From the NCBI GenBank assembly GCA_902798595.1, contig CADBXE010000009.1, forward strand, positions 1 to 46,795: 46,795 nt of DNA, written 5' to 3'. Shown here in pieces: positions 32,836 through 42,059 of this stretch. Each line of letters opens with the position of its first letter. Position 1 is the stretch's first letter. The notes under the pieces are model-generated. The model did not search any database, was not told the DNA's origin, and was given only the letters and a program-made list of their open reading frames with translations. The translations under genes and the position numbers were made by a program. This DNA is from an uncultured Erysipelotrichaceae bacterium. GTDB taxonomy: Bacteria; Bacillota_I; Bacilli_A; RFN20; CAG-826.

Positions 32836-33906
32836 TTATTTTTGTTTCTTTCTTGTTTTCAATTTCTTAAGTGGTGCCCACTTATTATAGATTCTTTGAT
32901 AGTATTCTCTCCAAAGATTCTTCACGTGTTCTTTACTATAGAAATCTGAAATATATTTACTACCCTCTTGATAATGAGCGTAATACTCTTTATCAGTGGC
33001 TAATTTATTAATTTGTTCGCAGAAACCATCAACATCATGGGCTTTCGCGTATGTATCTTTATCATTAAATAAAATATCTTCATATAATTCTAAGTTACGT
33101 AATAAGACTGGTTTTCTAGAATTAACAGCTTCTAGGATGGACATTGGGAACAATTCATCAAATGATGGCATGAATAATAAGTCACACATATTGAAGATGC
33201 CATTCATTTCTGTTCTAGGAATAATACCAATAAACTTCACGTTTTCTGGAGGATTATCCATGATGGCTTTAAGTTCTTTATAGCCATCAGTAATTGCGCC
33301 GAAGGAGAAACCACCCGCCCAAACAAAGACTTTATCAGGATTACGTTTCGCGCATTCCACATAATCTTTAACGCCTTTTCTTGTTTGGACTTGTCCACAT
33401 CCCATAACCACGAACTTATCGTGTGGAATGTTATATTTATCTCTTAAAGCGTTTCTTTCTTCTAAACTTAATTCATGAAACTTTTCGTGATCTACGAAGT
33501 TAGGGATATAAGTAATGTTTTCTCTTTTTAAACCTAACTTTACAAGTGGTTCAATAAAGATAGGATTGACCACTACTGCTTCATCAGCCTTCTTATAAGC
33601 ATGTTTAACATATTTCTTAAAGGCCCAAAAGATTGGTTTAGGCATCTTTAATGAACCATCAAAGGTTTCAGGTAAACAGTGCACATAAGTAACGTTAATA
33701 TGACGTTTATTTAATCTCATTACATATTGAGGATTAAATGTGTGCATGTGATAAATATCAAAGTTAGATTTTTTAGAGTTAACTTCAACCTCAAAAATAT
33801 CATCGTTTTCTTTTACTAAAGCGACTTGCTCAATATAAGCGCTACCAACACCTTGTCCATCGACAGATGTCGCTTGTGATAACATATTAATTCTAATTTT
33901 TTCCAT
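32836..33906 (-). CDS. GT4-family glycosyltransferase
   Basis: 356 residues with a GT-B fold. The C-terminal half contains the nucleotide-sugar motif FDELFPMSILE (E-x7-E) and the GCGQVQTRKGVKDYV segment typical of retaining GT4 enzymes. The N-terminal half has a DIYHMHTFNPQYVMRL acceptor-side region and YVHCLPE. The C-terminus is strongly basic (LKKLKTRKKQK), consistent with binding the inner membrane face. Proteins of this kind in wall-poor Bacilli often glucosylate or galactosylate diacylglycerol, so glycolipid synthesis is the best guess. No ribosome site precedes the ATG. Confidence 0.85.
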   Translation of the reverse strand: MEKIRINMLSQATSVDGQGVGSAYIEQVALVKENDDIFEVEVNSKKSNFDIYHMHTFNPQYVMRLNKRHINVTYVHCLPETFDGSLKMPKPIFWAFKKYVKHAYKKADEAVVVNPIFIEPLVKLGLKRENITYIPNFVDHEKFHELSLEERNALRDKYNIPHDKFVVMGCGQVQTRKGVKDYVECAKRNPDKVFVWAGGFSFGAITDGYKELKAIMDNPPENVKFIGIIPRTEMNGIFNMCDLLFMPSFDELFPMSILEAVNSRKPVLLRNLELYEDILFNDKDTYAKAHDVDGFCEQINKLATDKEYYAHYQEGSKYISDFYSKEHVKNLWREYYQRIYNKWAPLKKLKTRKKQK

Positions 33907-33999
33907 AGCACTTATTATTTTATCTTTTTTTATTATATTGACTAACTATTTTAGGAAAAAATCCATTTTACTCACCTATTAGTTTAATAGGAGGAGTTT

Positions 34000-34296
34000 A
34001 TGGCGCGTAGTGAATTTAGATACAATCGCAGAAGAAAACATTATTCTTATCTTTTTAAAGATGTCGGTTCTAAAAGAAAGAATATTATTTTATCTTCTAA
34101 ACCAGTCAGAAAAGAACATAAAAAGATAAAAAGAAATGTCAAACTTTATAAGCATCCTAATCCTAAAACAAATAAAGATGTATATCTAATTCCTAAAGTT
34201 TATATAGATGAAAACGAATCCTTTGATAAGAAAAGAGAAGGATGGAAATTTCATCCAAATGATAAACGTATAGTTAAACGAATTAAGAAAAAATAA
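34000..34296 (+). CDS. Small, very basic protein of unknown function
   Basis: 98 residues with about one third Lys/Arg. Short conserved-looking pieces are SEFRYNRRRKHYSYLFK, KPVRKEHKKIKRN, KHPNP and EGWKFHPNDKRIVKRIKKK. AGGAGG sits before the ATG, so it is a real gene. It is transcribed away from the GT4 gene and stands alone. The beta-prone HYSYLF core with scattered His and Lys could be a nucleic-acid-binding protein or a small RNase-like fold, but I cannot place it in a family with confidence. Confidence 0.65.
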   Translation: MARSEFRYNRRRKHYSYLFKDVGSKRKNIILSSKPVRKEHKKIKRNVKLYKHPNPKTNKDVYLIPKVYIDENESFDKKREGWKFHPNDKRIVKRIKKK

Positions 34297-34300
34297 AAAT

Positions 34301-34346
34301 AGTCAGTATCGAAGCATCGCAATTAAGGACGCTATATCAACTGACT
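34301..34346. repeat. Inverted repeat after the basic protein gene
   Basis: AGTCAGT (34301-34307) and ACTGACT (34340-34346) are exact reverse complements, with 32 bp between them containing GCATCGCAA and GGACGCT. There is no T-run, so it is not a typical terminator. The inner sequence resembles 193-215 near the left IS. Confidence 0.4.
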
Positions 34347-34384
34347 ACATACATTAAAGCATATTGAAGCGCCCGTGTAAATAA

Positions 34385-34412
34385 AGAAAGCCCCTTGCAT
34401 TGAGCAAGAGGC
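34385..34412 (-). terminator. Terminator of the opp operon
   Basis: GCC-C-CTTGC (34390-34398) pairs with GCAAG-A-GGC (34404-34412), giving one internal mismatch. TTTCTTTAT follows on the minus strand, just past the oppA stop. Confidence 0.75.
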
Positions 34413-34439
34413 CTTATAGTTAAATACTATTATCTGAGA

Positions 34440-36308
34440 TTATTTAACGTCACAGTACATGAAGAATTTATATCCTAATGGTGAGGAGAAGAATCCTTCA
34501 ACGTTGCTCTTGAGCATATAAATATCTGTGTAGTAGTAGATTGGGCAGATAGCGCCTGTAGACATTAAGACGTCTTCAGCAGCGTGTAAGATTTGGAATC
34601 TCTTAGCGGCATTTGTTTCTTTAGCAGCATTGGCCATTAAAACGTCGTAGGATTGAGCCCATGTGAGGTTCTTTTCGTTGGCGTCGATTTGACCATTGTT
34701 GTTTAAGTCAGCTTCGTAAATAGCAGCATCTTTATGAGCGCCTTTACCGAATTGGCAGTCATTATTACCAGAAACTGTGGTCCACATTGTTAAGTAAGAA
34801 GATGGATCATCATAGTCAGCAACCCAACCATTACGGGCAACGTCATAGTTACCTTGTTTTCTGGTTTGTAAGAATGTGCTCCAGTCTTGGTTTTCAAGAG
34901 TGACGGTGATACCGTATCTCGCTAATGTATCTCTGACGTTTTCAGCAATAGCTTGGTGACCAGAGTTGGTATTGTACAAATACTTGAAGGCTGGGAAGTC
35001 TGTGAACTTCTTAGAGTTGGCATCATAGTTGTAGCCAACTTCTTTCAATAAGTTGATGCCTTCAGCAACGTTAGCGTCATAAGCAGCATCAGTTTCACCT
35101 TTATTGTAATAGCCTGCACCATCACGTTTTGGACCATTGTGGTCAACGAATTCACCACCGGCTGGGTCACTTAAACCTGCGGAGACGAAGGCGTTGGCTG
35201 GGATTTGTCCGGCTTTACCAATTTCTTTAACGATATATTCTCTATCGATGAATAAGCCAAGAGCTTTTCTAACTTTAGCTCTAGCAGCTTCATCAGCGGC
35301 CTTTGTAAAGACGGCTGAGTTAACGTTAAATGAGATGTAGTATGTACCCATTTGACCAGCGATAACAAATTCGTTTTTGTATGCTTCTTTTAAAGCATCA
35401 ATTTGGTCATTTGGAACACTGTCAATCATTTGATATTGACCAGATTTGTAAGACGCTAACATGGCGTTATCATTATCAGAAAGAGCGAATGTAATCTTAT
35501 CTAATTTGATGTTAGCGGCATCCCAATAGTTAGGATTCTTAACAAGTGTAATAGATGAGTTGTGTTCCCATGCTTCCATCTTGTAAGCACCACAGGAGAT
35601 GTAGGTCTTTGGATCTGTTGCCCATTTACCATTATCGGCTGTGTCATTAGCATCAACTGTTGCCTTTTGAACTGGGAAGTATGTTGGGAAGGCTAATAAT
35701 TGATCCATGAATGGAACGTCTACCATCACGTCGAAAGTGAATGTTCTGTCGTCTACTTTCTTCATAGCGAGTGATGGGAATTTGGCATCATCATTTTCAT
35801 GAGCAACGCCATCAGCGATTTGTTCGAACATGTAGCAGTAGTCGCCACCTAATGAGGAGCCACTAGCTCTGTTCCAAGAATAGATGAAGTCATCGGCTTT
35901 GATGGCGGAACCATCACTCCATTTGATACCCTCGCGAAGTTTGACGGTATATCTTGTACCGTTAGAGTATTTGACTTCTTTCCAGTTATCACCATCTGGT
36001 TCATGGTCGATAACTTCAGCGGTGGCTTTCTCGATTTTTTCCGCTAAGTCGTATGTTAATTCGAGTTTGTCACCTTTCTTTTGATAGCGATATAAACCAC
36101 TGTCTAAGTGGACGAGCATTGTCGCACCGTCAACGGCAGAGTTTAATGCTGGGTCGAGTGAGTCTGGTTCGCTAGCCAAACAAACTGTGAGGGCTTTAGC
36201 TTCTTGATTATTGCCACTCGATTTGGATGAGTTATTGCCACCACAAGCTGTCAATGCTAAGACAAGTGTGCTAGTAGCAACGAACAATGAATTTTTTCTA
36301 AATTTCAT
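34440..36308 (-). CDS. oppA: Oligopeptide ABC transporter, substrate-binding lipoprotein
   Basis: 622 residues. It binds peptides outside the membrane and delivers them to OppBC. The signal peptide ends in a lipobox with Cys22 (LTAC). Family 5 solute-binding features follow: an early ASEPDSLDPALNS segment, YTVKLREGIKWSDGS near residue 120, DRTFTFDV, and the C-terminal WTTVSGNNDCQFG region. It is last in the operon, 96 bp after oppF and with its own AGGAGG, an arrangement that can allow extra expression. Peptide uptake would supply amino acids, including arginine for the arc pathway; that link is inference. Confidence 0.93.
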   Translation of the reverse strand: MKFRKNSLFVATSTLVLALTACGGNNSSKSSGNNQEAKALTVCLASEPDSLDPALNSAVDGATMLVHLDSGLYRYQKKGDKLELTYDLAEKIEKATAEVIDHEPDGDNWKEVKYSNGTRYTVKLREGIKWSDGSAIKADDFIYSWNRASGSSLGGDYCYMFEQIADGVAHENDDAKFPSLAMKKVDDRTFTFDVMVDVPFMDQLLAFPTYFPVQKATVDANDTADNGKWATDPKTYISCGAYKMEAWEHNSSITLVKNPNYWDAANIKLDKITFALSDNDNAMLASYKSGQYQMIDSVPNDQIDALKEAYKNEFVIAGQMGTYYISFNVNSAVFTKAADEAARAKVRKALGLFIDREYIVKEIGKAGQIPANAFVSAGLSDPAGGEFVDHNGPKRDGAGYYNKGETDAAYDANVAEGINLLKEVGYNYDANSKKFTDFPAFKYLYNTNSGHQAIAENVRDTLARYGITVTLENQDWSTFLQTRKQGNYDVARNGWVADYDDPSSYLTMWTTVSGNNDCQFGKGAHKDAAIYEADLNNNGQIDANEKNLTWAQSYDVLMANAAKETNAAKRFQILHAAEDVLMSTGAICPIYYYTDIYMLKSNVEGFFSSPLGYKFFMYCDVK

Positions 36309-36403
36309 AGCATTTCCTCCTTTTTTGAAATTAGAATTCTTCCAAAAAGTTACTTCGCCTAACTTTTTAGAAATTTATATAAGCCTCTCGGCATTATATA
36401 TGA

Positions 36404-37669
36404 CTATTTCTTGTCAAATAGTCGGCACGCCACAAAGTGGCCTTTGCTGATTTCTCTTAATTCTGGAAGTTTTTCTGCGCATTCTTTGCTAGCTTTTGGA
36501 CATCTAGTTCTAAATGGGCAACCACTTGGAGCGTTAAGAGGGGAAGGAATATCACCTTCTAAAATCTGTCTCTTATTGGCCTTGGCCTTAATTGGGTCAG
36601 GTTCAGGAATAGATGATAAGAGGGATATCGTGTATGGATGTAATGGGTTATCGTACAACTCTTCTGAGTTGGCGAGTTCGACAATGTGACCGAGATACAT
36701 AACTGCAATACGGTCTGAGATGTGTTTGACCACCAATAGGTTGTGAGCAACGAAGAGGTATGTTAAGCCAAACTTTTGTTGCAAATCTTGGAAGGTATTT
36801 AAGATTTGCGCTTGAATAGAAACGTCAAGAGCACTAACTGGTTCATCGCACATAATGAATTGTGGGGATGAGGCTAAAGCTCTAGCAATACCAATTCTTT
36901 GTCTTTGACCACCTGAGAAGGAATGGACATATCGGCTAGCGTGTTCTTTACTAAGACCAACGATTTCCATGAGTTCTTCCACTCTTGCTCTAACAAATGT
37001 GTTTTTATGGCAATATGGACGAAGATCATTAAGTACTTTACGTTGCGCTTCGTATTCCTTTTCTTTAGCGGCTAGTTTTGAAGAACCAATGTTGTTCTTA
37101 TCTTTTTTAAGATCAGAAATTTCTTTCTGAATTTCGTTTAAACGTGTTTGTTCTGCTTGATATTTCTTTCTATTTTCACGAACAACATCACGATAAACGT
37201 TATGAATAACTAATGGTTCAGATATGATATCGCTAACAGTCATTCTAGGATCGAGGGAAGAATATGGATCCTGGAACACGATTGTGGCTTTCTTTCTGAA
37301 GTTTTTTAACGCTGCTTTACCTTTAACTGGTTCTCCATTAAATAGGATTTCACCACTAGTAGGATTATAGAGTTGAAGAATAGTTCTACCCAAGGTAGTT
37401 TTGCCACATCCTGACTCACCCACTAAGCCTAATGTTTCGCCTCTTCTAATCTTGAACGAAACATTATCAACAGCTTTTAATGGGACTGTTTTAAAGATGG
37501 AAGTGGCAATAGGAAAATACATCTTTAGATTTTTAACTTCTAAGATATAATCGTTCTCGTTAACATTGTGTTTAACTTTGTTAACTTCTTTGTCCAATAA
37601 AGAAAGATCTTGGTTTGGGTCAAGATTGATATCTTTATCTTCGACGATTGGATTATTTTCCTTCTTCAT
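36404..37669 (-). CDS. oppF: Oligopeptide ABC transporter ATPase OppF with insertion
   Basis: 421 residues from the ATG behind AGGAG at 37669. The ATPase has Walker A GESGCGKT, signature SFSGGQRQR, Walker B FIMCDEP and the C-terminal OppD/F domain with CPFRTRCP. An insertion of about 70 mostly charged residues (coiled-coil-like, [20 protein letters not shown] and onwards) lies between the Q-loop region and the signature motif; ordinary OppF proteins of about 310-330 residues lack it. The start overlaps the oppD end by 17 nt. Confidence 0.93.
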   Translation of the reverse strand: MKKENNPIVEDKDINLDPNQDLSLLDKEVNKVKHNVNENDYILEVKNLKMYFPIATSIFKTVPLKAVDNVSFKIRRGETLGLVGESGCGKTTLGRTILQLYNPTSGEILFNGEPVKGKAALKNFRKKATIVFQDPYSSLDPRMTVSDIISEPLVIHNVYRDVVRENRKKYQAEQTRLNEIQKEISDLKKDKNNIGSSKLAAKEKEYEAQRKVLNDLRPYCHKNTFVRARVEELMEIVGLSKEHASRYVHSFSGGQRQRIGIARALASSPQFIMCDEPVSALDVSIQAQILNTFQDLQQKFGLTYLFVAHNLLVVKHISDRIAVMYLGHIVELANSEELYDNPLHPYTISLLSSIPEPDPIKAKANKRQILEGDIPSPLNAPSGCPFRTRCPKASKECAEKLPELREISKGHFVACRLFDKK

Positions 37670-39410
37670 GTGCACTCCTTTCTTTTTTCTTATTAGTGAT
37701 AATTGCACCGTTATACACTAATGGTTTACCTTCAGGTACACCGTTAACGATGTCAATTTTTCCTTCTTCATAGAGTTTCTTAATCATCTTCCAGCAACTA
37801 GCAGCGTGACCATTTTCATCGTATTTAACTTCTTCTGGATATTTATCGATACAGATTTGCATACATTCCTTGCATCTGCTTGAGAAGGCACAGCCTTTTG
37901 GTAAGCAGAAGAGGTCAACTGGGTTGCCTTGAATTGGTTCAAGTCTGCCTTTGGTGTCTAACTTAGGCATACTGTTTAATAAGCCTTTGGTGTATTCGTG
38001 TTGAGGATTATAGAAGATGTCTTCTGCAGTGCCTCTTTCCACGATTCTACCAGCATACATGATGTCAACTTCATCACAGATTTGGGCAACAACACCTAAA
38101 TCGTGGGTGATGATAATGATAGCCATGCCATATTCTTTTTGTAATTTCTTTAACAAATCTAGAATTTGAGCTTGAATGGTAACATCTAATGCTGTGGTTG
38201 GTTCATCAGCAATTAAGATATCTGGTCTTTCCACTAGTGCCATCGCAATCATGCAGCGTTGTAACATACCACCACTCATTTCGAATGGATATTGCTTCAT
38301 TCTCTTTTCTGGATCAGTGATACCAACTTCCTTCATCATTGCTAAGGCTTTCTTATTCGCGGAATACTTTGTTTCCTTATATTCAGAAACACATTCCCAA
38401 TAGAAGTCTTTCTTAGCCATCCTAGCTTCGCGATAAGCTTTAGCCTTTTTTCTTCTAGGAGCGTAAACAATATCTCTTATGTATTTGCTAAGACAGTGTT
38501 TGTAATCTGATTTAATCTTATTGAATTCACCTTTGAGTTCTTTTAAGACAATCTTTTCACCTTTTAATGAGGAACGATAAATTGCTGGTTCATATTCTTG
38601 ACGCTTAGCGATTAATTCATCAACAACTCGGCGTTGTTTATCAACTTCCTGACGTTTTGCGTCTAAGAGTTTGAACAATTCTTTTGCTTCTTCTTGTTCC
38701 GCTGCTTCCGTTAACGCAGGAGCGGCATTTAATTGGAAGAACTGTGAGAAATAGACATGACGTGCCTTCTTTATCTCTTCATTAAAGGCTAGTTTCTTTT
38801 CTTTAAATTTACGATGCGCATCCTTTTTTAACTGCGCGTAACGGGCAATAGCTTCTTTATGTTTAACTTCATAAAGTGCTTTGTCGTCAGCGAGTTTCTT
38901 TTCAATGGTTGCGTAATCTTTTTTAAGTTGTTGATTATCTGGGTGGTGAGCAATACCTTTTCTCATTGAGACAAGTCTTTGTTCATCACTTTCGATTGCG
39001 TTTTTAATATCATAAACAGCTTCTTCAATTGGATTTCTCGCGTGAGTGAGAATCGCTTCTCTAAGTTGATTACCAATTGACCAAGTTGGATTAAGTGAAG
39101 TCATCGCATCTTGGAAAATAATGGAGATACGGTTGCCACGAATAGAACGCATTTGTCTTTCACTAATCCTTAATAAATCAGTGCCGTTATAGATAATTTT
39201 GCCAGAATCGACTTTACCATTTTTATCTAAAATACCCATGATTGAGTAAGCGGTAACGGACTTGCCAGAACCAGATTCACCAACGATACCTAGCACTTTA
39301 CCTTTTTCCAAAGTAAAGGAAACACCATTGACGGATAAGACTTTGCCAGCGTCAATCTTGAATGATGTATTTAGATTTTCAACTTCTAATAACTTATATT
39401 GTCTTGCCAT
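37653..39410 (-). CDS. oppD: Oligopeptide ABC transporter ATPase OppD with long coiled-coil insertion
   Basis: 585 residues from ATG at 39410 (AGGTGATC upstream; GTG at 39419 is an alternative). Walker A GESGSGKS lies at residues 44-51, as in normal OppD, but the signature MSGGMLQR is near residue 378 instead of about 155. The extra 220 or so residues are highly charged and helical ([20 protein letters not shown] and similar). Walker B ILIADEP, the switch His and the C-terminal Cys-rich OppD/F domain ([14 protein letters not shown]) follow normally. Mollicute Opp ATPases are known to carry insertions here. The gene lies 9 nt after oppC. Confidence 0.93.
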   Translation of the reverse strand: MARQYKLLEVENLNTSFKIDAGKVLSVNGVSFTLEKGKVLGIVGESGSGKSVTAYSIMGILDKNGKVDSGKIIYNGTDLLRISERQMRSIRGNRISIIFQDAMTSLNPTWSIGNQLREAILTHARNPIEEAVYDIKNAIESDEQRLVSMRKGIAHHPDNQQLKKDYATIEKKLADDKALYEVKHKEAIARYAQLKKDAHRKFKEKKLAFNEEIKKARHVYFSQFFQLNAAPALTEAAEQEEAKELFKLLDAKRQEVDKQRRVVDELIAKRQEYEPAIYRSSLKGEKIVLKELKGEFNKIKSDYKHCLSKYIRDIVYAPRRKKAKAYREARMAKKDFYWECVSEYKETKYSANKKALAMMKEVGITDPEKRMKQYPFEMSGGMLQRCMIAMALVERPDILIADEPTTALDVTIQAQILDLLKKLQKEYGMAIIIITHDLGVVAQICDEVDIMYAGRIVERGTAEDIFYNPQHEYTKGLLNSMPKLDTKGRLEPIQGNPVDLFCLPKGCAFSSRCKECMQICIDKYPEEVKYDENGHAASCWKMIKKLYEEGKIDIVNGVPEGKPLVYNGAIITNKKKERSAHEEGK

Positions 39411-39419
39411 AACGATCAC

Positions 39420-40487
39420 CTATTTCTGTAGTTTTGGGTCGAAGGCATCTCTTAAGCCATCACCGAGAAGATTTAACGATAAAACGATTAAACAAATTAA
39501 AACGGAAGGAATAATGAATAAGAAGAGTTTAGGAGTATCGCCACCAGAGACATATGATTGAGCGTCGCTGACTAAACTACCTAAAGATGGGGTTGGATAT
39601 TTAACACCTAATCCTAAATAAGAAAGGAAGGATTCAGTGAAGATAGCACTTGGAATTTGTAAGGCTGCGGAAATGATGATAACGCTCATGGAGTTAGGAA
39701 CGAGGTGTTTGAAAACAATTCTCGCTGTGCTTGCACCATTTGCGCGTGCCGCCATAACGAATTCTTGCTTTCTTAAGTTGAGAACTTGGCCTCTAACAAG
39801 TCTTGCCATGCCAACCCAATAAAGGAGGGCGAAGACAACGAAGATTGCTACGAAACCAGAGCCTAGCTTCGCTAACGGGCTCTCTTTATAAGCATCAAAC
39901 ACCGCCGCCAATGTTGTGGAGAATAAGATGATGATAAGAATGTCCGGTAAGGAATAGACAACATCAACTATTCTCATAACAATGAGGTCAAATTTGCCAC
40001 CGATGTATCCTGATAATGCACCAATGGTGCCACCAATAATCAAAACGATAACAGCGGCGAAGAAGCCAACGATTAAGCTTGTTCTCGAACCAACTAAAAT
40101 ACGAATGAAATAGTCATGTCCTTGGCCGTCAGTACCAAAAATATGAGGAAATACTTTCGTACCATTTGCCATTGCTTCTAATTCTTTAGGAGCGTAGGCG
40201 AAAGGTGCTAGTCTGAGGAAATCACCACTTGCACGATTAGTGTAACGATAGCAAATAATTTCATCATATTTATAAGGATAGAAAAGTGGCACGATAAAGA
40301 CCGCGATGACTAATAAGAAAATGAAGATAAAGGAGACCATGGCGACAGGGTTTTTAACAAAACGCTTTAAACCATCGACAAAGAATGTGGAATTTGGTCG
40401 CATTAAATTAGTACTTCTCTTTTCGTTTTCTGAAGCGAATGAGAACTTATCTGTATCAATTTGAAAACTTAATGGATTACGTTTCAT
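39420..40487 (-). CDS. oppC: Oligopeptide ABC transporter permease OppC
   Basis: 355 residues. Six membrane segments; the first, near residue 55, follows a polar N-terminus, and a large outward loop (about 75-125) precedes the second, as in OppC. The EAA loop ARANGASTARIVFKHLVPNS couples to the ATPases. The C-terminal GDGLRDAFDPK is typical of OppC/DppC. AGGAGG precedes the ATG, 18 bp after oppB. Confidence 0.93.
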   Translation of the reverse strand: MKRNPLSFQIDTDKFSFASENEKRSTNLMRPNSTFFVDGLKRFVKNPVAMVSFIFIFLLVIAVFIVPLFYPYKYDEIICYRYTNRASGDFLRLAPFAYAPKELEAMANGTKVFPHIFGTDGQGHDYFIRILVGSRTSLIVGFFAAVIVLIIGGTIGALSGYIGGKFDLIVMRIVDVVYSLPDILIIILFSTTLAAVFDAYKESPLAKLGSGFVAIFVVFALLYWVGMARLVRGQVLNLRKQEFVMAARANGASTARIVFKHLVPNSMSVIIISAALQIPSAIFTESFLSYLGLGVKYPTPSLGSLVSDAQSYVSGGDTPKLFLFIIPSVLICLIVLSLNLLGDGLRDAFDPKLQK

Positions 40488-40505
40488 ATTCCTTTCCTCC
40501 TTTCT

Positions 40506-41441
40506 TTAATCAAAGTCAACACGCGGATTGACCAAAATATATGTCACGTCACTAACGAGAGTGAAGAAAATTAAAAGCAACGCTAATAAACAGGTGGTAC
40601 CCATAATAAGTGGGTAGTCACGGTTAGTCATGGAGTCAATAAAGTGCGTACCAACACCTGGAAGTTGGAACACTGTTTCGATAACTAAGGAACCAGTAAT
40701 GATTGAGGCAAACATTGGACCAAAATAAGTCACAACTGGCGTGATGGAATTTCTAAGACCATGTTTAATCAAAATTCTTCTTGGAGCTAAGCCTTTGGCT
40801 TTTGCGGTACGCATAAAGTCTTGTCCAAGAACATCTAATGTGGATGATCTAGTTAATCTTGTGATGTATGCGGTTGGATATAGGCTTGCAGCAATTACAG
40901 GTAAGATAAAAGGGGTAATACCCTTAATACCAACAGGACTTGTTGGAACCCAATGTAAATTAACCGCGAAGATATATAAAAGGACTAATGAAATAACAAA
41001 GCTTGGGACTGCAACACTAGCGGTTGTTACAACCATGATGAAGCGATCAAAGAATTTATTTTGGTGTGTAGCGGCATATGTACCTAAAGCTACACCAACG
41101 ATTAACGCTAAAAATGCAGCGCAGATGCCAACAGACAAGGAAATTCTAAAAGCATCAAAGATAATCTTTGTGACTTCTACACCTTTATGTTTATAAGAAA
41201 CACCAAAATCGAAAATTATAGCTCTACCAAGGTAACGCAAGTATTGAATAAAAAGTGGTTGATCAAGGCCGTATCTCTTATTAAGGATTTCGATTGTTAC
41301 TTCAGAAAGAGCTTTTTCTCTAGTCCATGGACCACCAGGAACTAATTGCATAACCCAGAAGGTAACGGTCACAACAAGAAGATAAGTTAGAATTCCTAAC
41401 AGCACTCTTTTTAAGATGTACCCCCATAGCTTCTTGTTCAT
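40506..41441 (-). CDS. oppB: Oligopeptide ABC transporter permease OppB
   Basis: 311 residues, six membrane segments, the usual length. The N-terminal YILKRVLLGILTYLLVVTVTF, the loop PGGPWTREKAL and the EAA loop RTAKAKGLAPRRILIKHGLR are classic OppB features. First gene of the operon, translated from AGAGG close to the ATG and transcribed from the promoter at 41520-41548. Confidence 0.94.
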   Translation of the reverse strand: MNKKLWGYILKRVLLGILTYLLVVTVTFWVMQLVPGGPWTREKALSEVTIEILNKRYGLDQPLFIQYLRYLGRAIIFDFGVSYKHKGVEVTKIIFDAFRISLSVGICAAFLALIVGVALGTYAATHQNKFFDRFIMVVTTASVAVPSFVISLVLLYIFAVNLHWVPTSPVGIKGITPFILPVIAASLYPTAYITRLTRSSTLDVLGQDFMRTAKAKGLAPRRILIKHGLRNSITPVVTYFGPMFASIITGSLVIETVFQLPGVGTHFIDSMTNRDYPLIMGTTCLLALLLIFFTLVSDVTYILVNPRVDFD

Positions 41442-41519
41442 ATGGCCTCTTTTCTTTTTTCTTCTTAATCTTGTCGTCTACATAATCTGAGTAATAAATG
41501 CGTGAATAAAATTATGTCC

Positions 41520-41548
41520 ATGTTACGCACATATCACGAACAAGTCAA
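41520..41548 (-). promoter_or_regulatory. Promoter of the opp operon
   Basis: On the minus strand, TTGACT (41543-41548), exactly 17 bp, then TAACAT (41520-41525). It lies about 80 bp upstream of the oppB start. Confidence 0.65.
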
Positions 41549-41764
41549 CAACCTTTTTTTCACTATTTTTAGGTTCTTTTTTATAAAAAGAAGAATGCTT
41601 AAAAAATACACTACATTTTTATATATTGCGTTTGTTCACTATTTTATGAGAGCTTGATATAAAGAGATTTTAATCAAGCATTATGAGAAGATGAAAAAGT
41701 CTCAAAAAACAGCGAAAAACGTGATTTTATCTATGTTTTTTGCGTATTTTCAGCGCCACACACG

Positions 41765-41873
41765 TATAATTAAGGATATAAAGCAAAGGGGAAAGTTAAA
41801 ACTAACTTTCCGACGAAGTTATTTACACTATTATGTTGTTTATCCTTCAATGAGGCCCAACCCTATAATTATA
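41765..41873. other. Candidate structured RNA or hairpin-rich regulatory element
   Basis: GGAAAGTT (41790-41797) and AACTTTCC (41804-41811) form a perfect 8-bp stem. AAGGATA (41772-41778) and TATCCTT (41841-41847) can close a larger structure around it. A consensus TATAAT lies on each side, on the plus strand at 41765-41770 and on the minus strand at 41868-41873, so either strand could be transcribed. No T-run terminator follows on either strand. It matches no riboswitch I know. Confidence 0.3.
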
Positions 41874-42059
41874 ACACGGTAGTTTTATTGAGCAATACCC
41901 TTTATTTAAATCCTTATTAATATTTATTGCGAAAACGTTAATTACGGTCAGTAAACTCTAGTTAGAATTTTCATTTTCTAAGTTGTTTCGATAACATAAT
42001 TCGCTGAATTATGGTAATATTTGTCCAACATGAAAAATTAATAATAAAGGAGGAAATAT

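Larger units (their letters stand above)
41442..42059. other. 618-bp gene-free stretch between oppB and tldD
   Basis: Holds the opp promoter, an inverted repeat GCTTGAT / ATCAAGC (41652-41658, 41673-41679), the candidate structured element at 41772-41873 and the tldD ribosome site (AGGAGG). No frame here combines a ribosome site with a protein-like composition; the 63-codon plus-strand frame at 41691-41882 runs through the hairpins and I do not call it a gene. Confidence 0.6.

Noticed and set aside
40741..41196. 151-codon plus-strand frame inside oppB
   Set aside because: Antisense shadow of a conserved permease; no ribosome site or protein-like features.
41765..41873. Known riboswitch (purine, preQ1, T-box, c-di-GMP, fluoride)
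   Set aside because: None of the conserved cores of these classes could be matched on either strand.
41691..41882. 63-codon plus-strand frame in the opp-tldD gap
   Set aside because: Runs through hairpins and a promoter-like stretch, has no ribosome site and an odd composition.
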